Assembly: GCF_001295795.1 (NCBI RefSeq)
Contig: NZ_LJHY01000061.1
Span: 1-37,569 of the forward strand
Source of the DNA: Novosphingobium sp. AAP83
GTDB lineage: Bacteria; Pseudomonadota; Alphaproteobacteria; Sphingomonadales; Sphingomonadaceae
Reading direction: 5' to 3'
Length of the DNA stretch: 37,569 nucleotides
Shown here piece after piece: positions 15,521 to 24,997 of the stretch (position 1 is the first letter of the stretch; each line of letters opens with the position of its first letter). The notes below the pieces were generated by a model. It made no database searches and was not told where the DNA came from. It saw nothing but the letters and a program-made list of their open reading frames with translations. The position numbers were made by a program, and so were the translations under genes.

Positions 15521-17212
15521 TCAGCCCATCCACTGGCTGACGGGAACGGCAGATTCCTCAAGCGGCTGGCTGATGACATCCACTAGCGCGGGTCCGTCGT
15601 GTAGCACGGCTGAACGTATAGCGGCATCGACCTCAAGCGGATCGGAAACCGTCCATGCCTTGATGCCATAGACACGCGCTATGGCAGCATGGTCGGTGCG
15701 CGAAAAGTCGACCGAGAAATAGCGCTGGCCATAGCCGCTCTTCTGGCTGGCCTTGATCCAGCCATAGGACGCATTCGAGAACACGATGATTTTTACCGGA
15801 ATGCCATAACGGACCAGCGTTTCCAGTTCACCCACACAAAAGCCGAAGCTACCATCACCCATGGCCGCAACAACTTGCGAAGACGGACTGGCGTGCCAGG
15901 CACCGATCGCCGCCGCCAGTGAGAACCCTAAAGCGCCTTGCGCTCGGTTGGTGATTAAGCGCCTACCGGTATTGTTGAATTCGTAATGCCCGGAAAAATA
16001 GGGACATGGCGTGCCAGGATCTGCAGCAATAATAGCATCTTCGGCCAAAACGGACTGCAAGGCCGCCAGCACGCGCTCTGGCCGGATAGGGCGATCTGTG
16101 CTCCGGGCAAGCTGCAGGAAGTTGGCGCGCTTTTTCTGACGCATGGCAAACAGCCGCTGTGCTGCGCCCGTGCTGCGCGCCTTGCCCGCCAGCTGCGTGG
16201 AAAGCTCGATATACAACGCCTGAAGACATGCCCTTGCATCACCGACCAGCGCTGCTTCGAACCGGTAGTTTGCGCCCACTGCCAGCGGATCAACATCGAT
16301 GTGAACGATCCGCGCGTCCCTTCCCGGAACCGCCCCATGTTCAGTCGTGGTCGAACCTGCGCGGCACCCGATAAACATCACGAGATCGGCAGACGCCACA
16401 ACTTCGCGCGTCTCATCGGTGCCGCCATTGGTGCCGACAACGCCGACTGCCAGCGGGTGACTGTCGGCAATCGCACCATGCCCGCTGACGGTGGAGGCCA
16501 CCGGCGCATCCAGCAATTCGGCAATAAACGCCAGTTCTGCGCAGGCATGTGAAATGATAACGCCGCCCCCTGCAATAAACACCGGTGCTTTGGCTGAAAG
16601 CAAAGCCTGCGCTGCAGCTTGCACCGAATCGGCATCTGGCCCGGTACGGAAAGCCGGGAATCGGGTATGTTCGGCCTGCGCCCAGACCGTACCTTCATCC
16701 ACGAGCTGCTTTTGCAGATCGTAAGGAAGACCTATGTGAGCAGCTCCGGGACGACCGGTAGTGATCGTGCGAAAAGCCTTGCGGAACATGTCCGGGATGT
16801 GCGCGACGTGATCGGCTACTCCGTTCCACTTGGTCAGGGACGCAAACAGAGCTTTCTGATCGAGTTCGGTCAGTGGATAACGCCCCCGTGCAGTCACCGG
16901 CACGTCGGACGTGATCGACAGCAGCGCGACCGAGCTTTCATTTGCTTCGACCACGCCGGGCAAAATGTATGTTGCCCCTCCCCCACTTGGCCCTTCGCAA
17001 ATGCCCGGCTTCCCCGTGATCCGGGCGTAGGAATCAGCCATATAAGCGGCGTGGCGTTCGTCACGGGTCAGGACATGGGTTATACCGTGATCCAGGCGTG
17101 CCAGCGCATCATAAAACGGCAGGCTAGTATCGCCGCACAGACCGAAAACGTGCGTGACATCATGTGCCTGAAGCATACGCACCGCGGCCTCTGCGCCATT
17201 AATCTGTGCCAT
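15521..17212 (-). CDS. Thiamine diphosphate-dependent enzyme (acetolactate synthase-like), first copy
   Basis: 563 residues, three-domain POX-like architecture. Catalytic Glu52 in TRDERHAAYMADSYAR; central domain with IAGGGVIISHA near 215; C-terminal ThDP motif starting GDGSFGF and ending at FSNASYG (about 450-480). The family includes acetolactate synthases, benzoylformate and oxalyl-CoA decarboxylases, and sulfoacetaldehyde acetyltransferase. No small regulatory subunit is nearby, which argues against a biosynthetic AHAS. It converges on pckG with an 8-bp gap and is divergent from the TonB receptor. Likely a 2-oxo acid decarboxylase or ligase; substrate unknown. Confidence 0.75.
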   Translation of the reverse strand: MAQINGAEAAVRMLQAHDVTHVFGLCGDTSLPFYDALARLDHGITHVLTRDERHAAYMADSYARITGKPGICEGPSGGGATYILPGVVEANESSVALLSITSDVPVTARGRYPLTELDQKALFASLTKWNGVADHVAHIPDMFRKAFRTITTGRPGAAHIGLPYDLQKQLVDEGTVWAQAEHTRFPAFRTGPDADSVQAAAQALLSAKAPVFIAGGGVIISHACAELAFIAELLDAPVASTVSGHGAIADSHPLAVGVVGTNGGTDETREVVASADLVMFIGCRAGSTTTEHGAVPGRDARIVHIDVDPLAVGANYRFEAALVGDARACLQALYIELSTQLAGKARSTGAAQRLFAMRQKKRANFLQLARSTDRPIRPERVLAALQSVLAEDAIIAADPGTPCPYFSGHYEFNNTGRRLITNRAQGALGFSLAAAIGAWHASPSSQVVAAMGDGSFGFCVGELETLVRYGIPVKIIVFSNASYGWIKASQKSGYGQRYFSVDFSRTDHAAIARVYGIKAWTVSDPLEVDAAIRSAVLHDGPALVDVISQPLEESAVPVSQWMG

Positions 17213-17409
17213 AAATTCGTGCCCTTACCAAACACAAGCCAACTCCGGCCAAGCACGCTCACTCCACCCGAAGCACTGGCTCGAGGATATTCATTTTGCG
17301 CTTTCGGTGAACATTATTGTGACCACTTGGATGGCTAGCTGCCGCAAAACAGGTCATTCAATACACCATAAGCTGGGCAAAGTCGCAGCATGCTTGGGGA
17401 GAGTAAAAA

Positions 17410-19773
17410 ATGAAGCAATCTTCATTTCTATCAGCTTCGGCTTGGGCCGTACTGAGTTATGGATGCCTCGCAGGAGCGAGTGCAGCATATGCAGAAAGCA
17501 ACGATAGCAGTGATGCGACGACAGGCTCGGCCGAGATCATCGTGACTGCACAAAAGCGTGCTGAAAACGTGCAAGACGTGCCGATCGCCATTACCGCACT
17601 TTCAACGGCAGATATTGCGGCATCTGGCATCACCAGCACCGAAGACCTGCGCTTTGCGGTGCCTGCGCTTAACGTCACGCGCGGCGCCGGCGGATTTGGT
17701 CTGCCGCGCATCCGCGGCGTTGGTGCAACGGGCCAGGGCAACGGCGTTGAAAACCCTGTCGCGCTCTATATCGATAACGTTTATTATTCTGCATCTAGCG
17801 GCGTTTTGCAGTCATTGTTCGATACCGAACAGGTAGCTGTGATCAAAGGGCCGCAAGGCACTTTGTTCGGCCGTAACGCCACAGGTGGCCTTATCCAGAT
17901 CAGCACGCTCAACCCCAGCCTGACCGAGGCCAAGGGCAAAGCGGAAGTCGGCTATGCCAATTACGATACGGTTCGCGCGGCTGGATTCGTATCGGTGCCG
18001 CTATCGAGCAAGATCGCCATCAGCGTTTCGGGTCAGTACGAGAAACGTGCCGACGGCTTTGGTACGAACGTGTTCACAGGTAACGATGTGCAGGATGCAC
18101 GGACTCACGCAATGCGCGCCAAACTGCTGTTTGAACCGTCCGATGCAACCCGCATCGTTCTTTCGGGAGACTTCAACGGCACGGATGACAGCAACCCCGC
18201 ATTCGTGGCGTTTGACCGCAACACGCAGGGACTTTCTGTGCCTGAAGAAATCAGACGTCGTGGCGGCGATCCGCGTTATGACATTCTGGCCGATGTCGAT
18301 CCCTTCCTGAAAGCGCGCCAGGTTGGTGGCAGCCTGACAATATCACACGATTTCAGTGGAATATCGATCAAATCCATAACCGCATACCGCAAGACCAACC
18401 TGCAGGTGATCTTCGATCCCGATGGCACCACCATTCCGACCTTGCGGATCAACAATGACAACGAAGACAAGAATTTCACGCAGGAAATCAACCTGATTTC
18501 CGAATCCGACGGCCCTTTCAAATGGGTTATCGGAGGGTTCTACATGAAAAATGACGCAGGCCAGTTGCCCGGTCGGACCACGGGTATCTCGCAGTTTAAC
18601 GACAACGGCTTCAATGATGAATTCAATCAAGTAAAACTGAATTCGTGGAGCGGCTTTGCTGAAGGCACCTATACCCTCGGCGAAAGCACCAACATCACGG
18701 CTGGCATCCGCTATACAGCGGATGAGCGCACGCTGGACGCAACACGCGTGGCCTTCAATGGCAATACCAATACGACGACTACCATCGTCAATCCTACCGA
18801 AACCCGCAACTTCAACCGGCTTTCGTACAAGCTTTCGATCGATCACCGCTTTTCGGAAGAATTGCTTGCCTACGCCAGCTACAACCGTGGTTTCCGCGCG
18901 GGGACTTTCGTGCCGCAGGCCAATCCCATCGGCATTCTTGAACCCGAAATCATCGATGCCTTCGAAGTTGGCCTGAAATCGGATCTGTTTGACCGGAAAC
19001 TGCGCTTCAATCTGGCCGGATACTACTACGACCAAAGCACGATTCAGGTGCAGCAGGTTATCGCTGGTGTGCAGAACGTGTTCAGTGCGCGCGGCGGTGC
19101 GGAAATCTATGGTGTCGACGCAGACTTTTCACTCAATGTATCCGACAATTTCCGCCTGTTCGGTGGCGTGGCCTGGAACCATGCCCGCTACAGGAATTTC
19201 ACCGACGCTTTCATTGCCATTCCTTTCCCGCTTGCAACCAGCCTGGGTGCAGCAGGCGCTGCAGCATTCAGCACCACCAATTTTTCTTACATCGACAGTC
19301 TGACCGGCCAGACCCTGAGGAATACAACGTGCCAAGGCACGTTTGTGCCACCGGGACCCGGAGCCACGCAGGCCGGCCGCGACAATTTCTATCGCACCCG
19401 TCTGGGTGGAAACTGCCTGCTCAGGGGCGATGCCTCAGGAAACCGGTTGCAGAATACGCCTGACTGGAATCTCAGCCTTGGCGGCAATCTTGATGTGCCC
19501 ACCAGCATCGGCAAGTTCAGTATTGCCGGCAACGTCGGCTACAATGGCGGTTATGTGGGTACGCCTGATGAAGGGGTGGAGCAACCGGCCTTCACCGTCG
19601 TCAACTCTTCGGTTACCTGGCGGAGCAACAACGAAAGGGTATCTGCCCGCCTCTGGGCCAACAACCTGACAGACGCCTATTTCCGTACACAAATCGGCCA
19701 ATCAAACAGCGGACAAAACGGAACTTCAGGCACACCGCGTACTTACGGGGTCACGCTTGGCTTCCAGTATTGA
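17410..19773 (+). CDS. TonB-dependent outer-membrane receptor
   Basis: 787 residues. Signal peptide about 1-28, ending AAYA. TonB box EIIVTAQKR at about 42-50. Plug domain (55-165) with VPIAITALSTADI, RGVGATGQGNG and IKGPQGTLFGRNATGG. The remainder is a 22-strand barrel, ending in the aromatic residue of GFQY as expected for outer-membrane insertion. GGGGAG precedes the ATG. Sphingomonads use such receptors for iron chelates and for aromatic or carbohydrate substrates. Here it probably brings in the aromatic compound, perhaps as an iron complex. Confidence 0.92.
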   Translation: MKQSSFLSASAWAVLSYGCLAGASAAYAESNDSSDATTGSAEIIVTAQKRAENVQDVPIAITALSTADIAASGITSTEDLRFAVPALNVTRGAGGFGLPRIRGVGATGQGNGVENPVALYIDNVYYSASSGVLQSLFDTEQVAVIKGPQGTLFGRNATGGLIQISTLNPSLTEAKGKAEVGYANYDTVRAAGFVSVPLSSKIAISVSGQYEKRADGFGTNVFTGNDVQDARTHAMRAKLLFEPSDATRIVLSGDFNGTDDSNPAFVAFDRNTQGLSVPEEIRRRGGDPRYDILADVDPFLKARQVGGSLTISHDFSGISIKSITAYRKTNLQVIFDPDGTTIPTLRINNDNEDKNFTQEINLISESDGPFKWVIGGFYMKNDAGQLPGRTTGISQFNDNGFNDEFNQVKLNSWSGFAEGTYTLGESTNITAGIRYTADERTLDATRVAFNGNTNTTTTIVNPTETRNFNRLSYKLSIDHRFSEELLAYASYNRGFRAGTFVPQANPIGILEPEIIDAFEVGLKSDLFDRKLRFNLAGYYYDQSTIQVQQVIAGVQNVFSARGGAEIYGVDADFSLNVSDNFRLFGGVAWNHARYRNFTDAFIAIPFPLATSLGAAGAAAFSTTNFSYIDSLTGQTLRNTTCQGTFVPPGPGATQAGRDNFYRTRLGGNCLLRGDASGNRLQNTPDWNLSLGGNLDVPTSIGKFSIAGNVGYNGGYVGTPDEGVEQPAFTVVNSSVTWRSNNERVSARLWANNLTDAYFRTQIGQSNSGQNGTSGTPRTYGVTLGFQY

Positions 19774-19802
19774 CCCAGAGCCGCATGATCTGATTTGCAA
19801 GG

Positions 19803-19833
19803 AGCCGCCCGGACATCGAAGCTGGGCGGCTTT
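19803..19833 (+). terminator. Terminator-like hairpin after the TonB receptor
   Basis: AGCCGCCC (19803-19810) pairs with GGGCGGCT (19824-19831), followed by a short T run (TTTGG), 30 nt past the stop codon. Confidence 0.55.
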
Positions 19834-19942
19834 GGCGATTGGGCACGGTCAGTGCCCCACGCCATCCCGGCGCGGGGCGTATCATTTTGACCTGGGACCT
19901 ACGATAACCGACGAACAAGCCGCGCCGAAAGGGAGATTGAAG

Positions 19943-20947
19943 ATGCTCAGATTGTTTTGGACACCGGCTGCATGGCTCCTTTCGGGTTGCGCTGCAGTCT
20001 CTGCCGCACCCCAAGAACAAATGCAGACCGTTGCTTCGACACAGCAAGGCGCCGTCATTACCATACTTGGAACAGCGGGCGGGCCACCACCGCATCCCGG
20101 TCGGGCTCAACCCTCGACGCTTCTTACCGTAGACGGAAAACGCTACCTGATCGATGCTGGCGAAGGCACAGGCTACCAGCTGCAACAGGCGGGTACACCG
20201 CCGGGCAAGCTCAATGTGATCTTCATCACCCACCTGCACTGGGATCATGTCCTTGGTCTCGACTATCTAATGGCAGTCGACTGGATGCGCGGGCGAACTG
20301 CCCAGCTCCCGATTTATGGCCCACCCGGTCTCGACGATCTGATCGGGCGCGAATTTCCGAAAGTCAAAGTCGGTGAAGCCATCTTCCGAGCGCAGGCCAG
20401 CAACCGGCCCGAAATATCGACTCTCTATCCCACGAACCAAGTTGCAAGCTGCGGCCCAACCGAGATCTTCCGCGACGATGTGGTCAAGGTCACTTCGGTC
20501 TGCAATTCGCATTTCGCCCAGGTGCGATCCGTCCCACACAGCTATGGCGAGGACCGCGCGCTGTCTTACCGGTTCGACACCAAATATGGCTCGGTGACCT
20601 TCACCGGCGACACAGGGCCTTCTGCGGACCTCGAAAAGCTGGCCGAGGGCAGCGACGTGCTGGTTTCCGAGATTGTCGACCTTGTGAGTATCGAACAGGA
20701 CCTGCACCGCGTAGATCCGGCCCGCGATCACTCGCGCCTGATGGTCCATATGGCGCACCAGCATCTGACGGCTGAGGAACTCGGAAAACTTGCAACTCGC
20801 GCAAGGGTCAAGAAGCTTGTGCTGACACATTTTGTGATCGGCAAAGACTTCAACCCCGAAGGATTTGTAGCCCAGTTGCGTCCCTACTTCGCTGGGGAAA
20901 TTGTGGTTGGGCAAGATCTTCAACGCACGATGCTGCTTGGGAAATAA
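19943..20947 (+). CDS. Metallo-beta-lactamase-fold hydrolase, predicted lipoprotein
   Basis: 334 residues from the ATG at 19943 (GGGAG upstream); the frame is open further upstream but the signal sequence fixes this start. Signal peptide with lipobox LLSGC (Cys16). Zinc-binding motif HLHWDH at 97-102, then FTGDTGPS and LVLTHFV near the C-terminus. It resembles the ribonuclease Z-like branch of the superfamily. As an exported lipoprotein it would work in the periplasm, possibly on an ester or lactone of an aromatic substrate. A decayed paralogue lies 180 bp downstream. Confidence 0.82.
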   Translation: MLRLFWTPAAWLLSGCAAVSAAPQEQMQTVASTQQGAVITILGTAGGPPPHPGRAQPSTLLTVDGKRYLIDAGEGTGYQLQQAGTPPGKLNVIFITHLHWDHVLGLDYLMAVDWMRGRTAQLPIYGPPGLDDLIGREFPKVKVGEAIFRAQASNRPEISTLYPTNQVASCGPTEIFRDDVVKVTSVCNSHFAQVRSVPHSYGEDRALSYRFDTKYGSVTFTGDTGPSADLEKLAEGSDVLVSEIVDLVSIEQDLHRVDPARDHSRLMVHMAHQHLTAEELGKLATRARVKKLVLTHFVIGKDFNPEGFVAQLRPYFAGEIVVGQDLQRTMLLGK

Positions 20948-21123
20948 CTGCCAACCACCTTCTGCGATCCTTCCAAAGCCCGCTATGATGGCAAGCTGCT
21001 GTCGCTTGTTCCAAACATTGATTCCATTCTAGGCGGGAGTGGGAGGGCAAGATGGGCACTTCCAACGCACCCTTTACGTTTTCGGTTTGAGGTAAATAGC
21101 AAGCGTACGATACGCCAGTACGG
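20948..21123. other. Gap between the MBL-fold gene and its decayed copy
   Basis: 176 bp with no supported gene. Given the paralogue remnant that follows, this is probably unrecognisable debris of the same duplication. Confidence 0.4.
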
Positions 21124-21525
21124 TTGGGCGAGGACATCTTTCGGGCGCAGGCGAAGCTGCGATGTGGTTCATCGTGGCGAGGCTGCAACGCTGTTCAGGG
21201 AACGGGAAACGGCAATCGGAGGCGACTATTGGCAGCCCTCGGACAGCGTCGCCCGCTCAGGACGATGAACCACATCGGCCCCTTCACGCGCTCCTTGCAG
21301 AGAACTGCCAGAAGCCGTCCTCATAGGTCAGGATCAGTGCAGGTTGGTGTTATACCCAAAGCCGTAGGCAAGATCACCACGGGTGCCGGGGTCCGGAAGC
21401 TCGTGCTGACACACATTGTTGTGAGCCGGAGGTTTGATCCGGAAGCTTTTGCGAAATAGATCCGCCCTCACTTCAACGGTGAGATAACCGTCGGCACAGA
21501 TTTGGCACGCATAGCGGCGAAATGA
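21124..21525 (+). pseudogene. Decayed paralogue of the MBL-fold hydrolase
   Basis: The start reads GEDIFRAQAK, matching GEAIFRAQAS of the upstream gene. The end reads GKITTGAGVRKLVLTHIVVSR, FDPEAFAK, a TAG (21457-21459), and then in the same frame IRPHFNGEITVGTDL, matching GKLATRARVKKLVLTHFVIGK, FNPEGFVAQ and LRPYFAGEIVVGQDL. The middle is short and unlike the parent, the zinc motif is missing, and there is an in-frame stop. This is a duplicate that has been deleted internally and is no longer functional. Confidence 0.75.
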
Positions 21526-21551
21526 TCAGCGCCAGATTTTGGCCAAACAAA

Positions 21552-21580
21552 AGCCCGATAAGCGGTGCGCTTATCGGGCT
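21552..21580 (-). terminator. Rho-independent terminator of the aromatic-acid transporter gene
   Basis: A perfect 13-bp stem AGCCCGATAAGCG / CGCTTATCGGGCT with a 3-nt loop. On the minus strand it is followed by TTTGTTT, 30 nt past the MFS stop. On the plus strand only CTTTAG follows, so it mainly serves the minus-strand gene. Confidence 0.8.
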
Positions 21581-21609
21581 CTTTAGTGTGGTTAAATCGA
21601 TATGGCAGA

Positions 21610-22839
21610 TCAGTGCCCGACGGGGGGATCTACCCGGCCAGCAGGCCCAAGCGTGGAACTTGAAACAACCGTAAGCGCAAGCAAGGCCAGTCCGGCTAAA
21701 AGAGCAACCGGGACCATAGCCTGGATAGACTGACCCGCCCCGGCCCCCTGCCCAAGCGCCAGTCCCACGATGATCGGTGCAAACACCGAACCAAAGCGGC
21801 CCATTGCAACAGCGAAGCCCACCCCCGAGCCGCGACCCTGAAACGGGTAGACCCTCGGCGCAACGCCATAGAGCGTGAACTGACCGCCCAGTACGCCAAG
21901 ACCGACAAGAAACGCCGCAGCCATAAGGCCGGTTGGCGTCTCGACGCTTGCAAACATGTACAGCCCCAGCGCCATCACGCCATAAAGCACCAGCATCGGC
22001 GCGCGAACGCCCAGTTTGTCGATCGCACGGCTAGCGATGAGTCCGCCGACAATACCGCCGACATTGATGGCGATGATGGCGTTGATGCCAACAGGGATGG
22101 GGTAACCCATGCTCTTAACGAGCAGCGGCGTCCAACCCAGGAGGATCGACAGCAGCGCAAGCGTCAGAATGAACGAGGTCCACAACAGCAATGTGGCAGC
22201 AGCCCTGCCTTCACCGAAAAGAGCCTGCATCGCGGGCATCCGTACTGACATGTTCGCGGTGCCCGGACGCCGCGTTTCCGGCAAATACCGAATGAGTAGT
22301 GGTAAGGTCAAAACCGTCAGCACACCGCCGACGAGGAACAGGCTCTGCCAACCGAAATTGGTTACCATCGTCCGCCCAGCGAGCCCGGAAATAATGCCCC
22401 CAAGCGGTTGGCCGACAATCATCGTCGTCACAGCGCTGGTGGTTTTCTCTGCGGCGGTGAGTTCGGTCATCGTGGCGATCAGCGTTGGCATGGCCCCACC
22501 AAGCCCGATCCCTGCAAGAATTCGGGTGATGACAACCATTTCGTAGGTCGATGAAAGAGCGGTCGCAAAGGTGAACACGCCGAGCGTGGCAACCGATACG
22601 ATAACAACCGGTTTGCGTCCGATCCGGTCTGCCAGCCACCCACCTGCAACTGCGCCAATGGCAAGACCAATCAACGTGGCGCTCAAGAAAAATCCGATTT
22701 GCTCTTGCGAAAGCTTCATAATTTTCTGCAGTGCAGGACCGGCAGAGGAAATGACCTGCAGGTCGTAACCTTCGAGCACTGAAACCAGAAAACAGATCGG
22801 CATGGCAAACGCCCCCGTCTGTATCGTCTTGTCTGTCAT
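21610..22839 (-). CDS. MFS transporter, aromatic acid:H+ symporter type (PcaK/VanK-like)
   Basis: 409 residues, about 12 membrane helices. Helix 1 carries the acidic GYDLQVI motif typical of AAHS aromatic-acid importers. The MFS loop-2 motif GWLADRIGRKP and the repeat-like AMPTLIATMTELTAAEKT region follow. It probably imports hydroxy- or methoxy-benzoates across the inner membrane. GGGAGAG precedes the ATG. It diverges from the siderophore-interacting protein gene and ends at a strong terminator. Confidence 0.85.
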   Translation of the reverse strand: MTDKTIQTGAFAMPICFLVSVLEGYDLQVISSAGPALQKIMKLSQEQIGFFLSATLIGLAIGAVAGGWLADRIGRKPVVIVSVATLGVFTFATALSSTYEMVVITRILAGIGLGGAMPTLIATMTELTAAEKTTSAVTTMIVGQPLGGIISGLAGRTMVTNFGWQSLFLVGGVLTVLTLPLLIRYLPETRRPGTANMSVRMPAMQALFGEGRAAATLLLWTSFILTLALLSILLGWTPLLVKSMGYPIPVGINAIIAINVGGIVGGLIASRAIDKLGVRAPMLVLYGVMALGLYMFASVETPTGLMAAAFLVGLGVLGGQFTLYGVAPRVYPFQGRGSGVGFAVAMGRFGSVFAPIIVGLALGQGAGAGQSIQAMVPVALLAGLALLALTVVSSSTLGPAGRVDPPVGH

Positions 22840-23005
22840 ATTGCTCTCCCAACTAATTGGGGGACCATAATCGAGAGCCCGGTACCGACAAGAACCCTAA
22901 GAACAAACTTATGAGGCATGCGGCATTATCAATCTGGGTTATACCGCTGCGATGGCATAGTGATCGTCTCCGAACCGCACAGCAAGGCTGAAGACACCAA
23001 CAACA

Positions 23006-23764
23006 ATGGACGAAGAACGCAAAACCCGCCGCATCCGGCACGAGACCGCCCGCCGCCGCACCCTGACCGTTGCGGAGAAGATTCACTTGTCCCCTTCATA
23101 TCTCGCCATCCGGTTCGAATGTTCGGATTTTGAGGATTTCAACTCGGCATCGCCTGACGACCACGTCAAACTTTTCGTGCCGGGAGGATCGGCTACGGGG
23201 GGCAGACCACCGATGCGGGATTACACACCGCGATCCTTTGACAAGGCAGCCAACACTTTCGTCATCGACTTTGCGTTGCATGACGAGCCCGGTCCAGCGA
23301 CAGCATGGGCCATAGCCGCCAAGCCGGGCGATACAATAGAGATTGGCGGCCCCCGTGGTTCGGTCGTGATTTCGGATGCGTTCCGTTCGTATTGGTTGAT
23401 CGGCGATGAAAGCGCACTTCCGGCAATTCAGCGCCGTCTGGAAGAATGGCCGACCAAACATATCCACGTTCTCGCAGCCGTCAGCGGCCCTGACGAGGAA
23501 ATCGCATTGCAGCTTGGCAACGATCATCATGTCGAATGGGTGCATCGTCCGGCCAGTGCTGCTGCAGATGCAAGCGCCCTGCTCAACGCGCTGAAGAGCC
23601 GCTTTCAGCCGGACGAAGATACCTTCGTCTGGATCGCAGCCGAAGCCGGCGTGACCCGCGACCTGCGCGAAGCTGTGTTGGCAGCAGGCCAGTCACTTTC
23701 ACACATCAAGGCTTCGGGATATTGGACCCTGGGTCATGCAGATACGACTGCAAAGTTCGATTAG
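23006..23764 (+). CDS. Siderophore-interacting protein family flavoreductase (ViuB-like)
   Basis: 252 residues. FAD-binding motif MRDYTPRSF (about 70-78), PGDTIEIGGPRGS, then the SIP domain: GDESALPAI near 135, VWIAAEAGVT near 208, and the C-terminal signature ASGYWTLGHAD. These enzymes reduce ferric chelates with NAD(P)H and FAD in the cytoplasm. The gene sits between an aromatic-acid importer and a Rieske oxygenase and not in a siderophore cluster. It may free iron from catechol- or gallate-type complexes or, more speculatively, pass electrons to the oxygenase. Confidence 0.87.
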   Translation: MDEERKTRRIRHETARRRTLTVAEKIHLSPSYLAIRFECSDFEDFNSASPDDHVKLFVPGGSATGGRPPMRDYTPRSFDKAANTFVIDFALHDEPGPATAWAIAAKPGDTIEIGGPRGSVVISDAFRSYWLIGDESALPAIQRRLEEWPTKHIHVLAAVSGPDEEIALQLGNDHHVEWVHRPASAAADASALLNALKSRFQPDEDTFVWIAAEAGVTRDLREAVLAAGQSLSHIKASGYWTLGHADTTAKFD

Positions 23765-23786
23765 CCGCTGAACCTGATCAGCCCCT

Positions 23787-23818
23787 CCTGCCTGCGCCAA
23801 ACACAAGGCACAGGCAGG
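23787..23818. terminator. Hairpin between convergent genes
   Basis: CCTGCCTGCGCC (23787-23798) pairs with GGCACAGGCAGG (23807-23818), with one wobble or mismatch depending on strand, in the 64-bp gap between two convergent stop codons. No clear T tract. Probably a bidirectional transcription block. Confidence 0.55.
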
Positions 23819-23828
23819 ACGGGATTAT

Positions 23829-24887
23829 TCATGTAGCTTCCGCAACACGGTCTTCTTCCACCAGTCGGTCAATCATGCGCAGGGCCATCATCGGTGCGCG
23901 ATCGATCGCCAACGACGTCCTCTGGCGAAGACCCGATCGTTCCTGCTCGCTCTGGATGGCACTGGCCATCACATTGTCTTCCTCGAAGGTCTTTTCCAGA
24001 CTTGCCGTCAACGTCCGGTTGAATTCATCATCTCCGACGCGGAAGTTGCGGATATGCAACCAGAAGAAATGGGTTGTTGTCTGGGTTTCGGGGGTGAGAA
24101 ACTTGTAGCTGAAGGTGCGAACCCCCGCATTCATCGTTTCCTCGTTGCGCTCGGCCCCTGTGGGTATCACGGCAATATCGACAAAGCTGGTGGCAGGCAG
24201 CTGGAAATGAAACGCGATCTGGCGATCTACACGCCCGGCGCCAAAGTCGCGGCTTTCGCGGTCGAGCGGCGTTGGCGGTATGTTTTGCAGCCAGCGATAA
24301 GCCTTGATGCCGCTTTTTGTCTTGCTGACCTCGACAGGAATGTTCTTGGCCGCAGGATTGCCGATCGTTTCCTTGTGCAGAAAAGTGGTGTGCGCCGGGT
24401 CCATCAGATTTTCGATTTCGATCCGGTAATTCGCCAGATGATGCTGGTAACCGTTCTCAAGAATTTCCCAACCGGGCTGACCATAACCTGGAACGTGTGG
24501 CATACGCGTCTCGTCGGCGACATTGCGGCCCATCCACAACCAGATCAAGCCAAAGCGTTCGATAGTGGGATACGACCTCGTCTTTGCCGTCGGAGGAATG
24601 ACATCCTGTCCAGGGATCGAAATGCACGTACCATTCTGGTCAAACACCATGCCGTGATACCCACAGCGCAGACCTCCATCGGTGCATTCCCCCAGTGATA
24701 GCGGAGCAAGCCGGTGGGGGCACTGGTCCTCCAGCGCGCCTGCCGTACCGTCGGGCATACGGAAGAGGACAACGGGTTGGTCAAGAATGCGCCGGGCGAC
24801 AGGACGTGTCCCGACCTCTGCCGACCAACCTGCCGCATACCATTGGTTGCGAGCGAATTCCTGCGTGAAATCAGCCTTCAACGACAT
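23829..24887 (-). CDS. Rieske non-heme iron oxygenase, VanA-like O-demethylase alpha subunit
   Basis: 352 residues. Rieske cluster ligands Cys56, His58, Cys75 and His78 (CPHR ... CGYHG). Mononuclear iron site in ENLMDPAHTTFLH: Asp163, His166, His171. The length and layout fit the vanillate O-demethylase/dicamba monooxygenase group, which oxidises aryl methyl ethers to phenols and formaldehyde. AGGAG precedes the ATG. No VanB-type reductase lies in the window, so its electron donor is elsewhere or unusual. It lies 110 bp downstream of the tandem-HTH LysR gene on the same strand. Confidence 0.88.
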   Translation of the reverse strand: MSLKADFTQEFARNQWYAAGWSAEVGTRPVARRILDQPVVLFRMPDGTAGALEDQCPHRLAPLSLGECTDGGLRCGYHGMVFDQNGTCISIPGQDVIPPTAKTRSYPTIERFGLIWLWMGRNVADETRMPHVPGYGQPGWEILENGYQHHLANYRIEIENLMDPAHTTFLHKETIGNPAAKNIPVEVSKTKSGIKAYRWLQNIPPTPLDRESRDFGAGRVDRQIAFHFQLPATSFVDIAVIPTGAERNEETMNAGVRTFSYKFLTPETQTTTHFFWLHIRNFRVGDDEFNRTLTASLEKTFEEDNVMASAIQSEQERSGLRQRTSLAIDRAPMMALRMIDRLVEEDRVAEAT

Positions 24888-24997
24888 CCGATAGTCTCCT
24901 GAATATGTCTGCAGGAACGCACAGAACGGATCGATACAGGCAATACAAATAGCCTACCCGGCGATAGATGTTGTAACTGCCACTGCCGAAAGTTGAC

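Noticed and set aside
15521..17212. Biosynthetic acetolactate synthase (ilvB)
   Set aside because: No small subunit gene or branched-chain genes are near; the context is catabolic.
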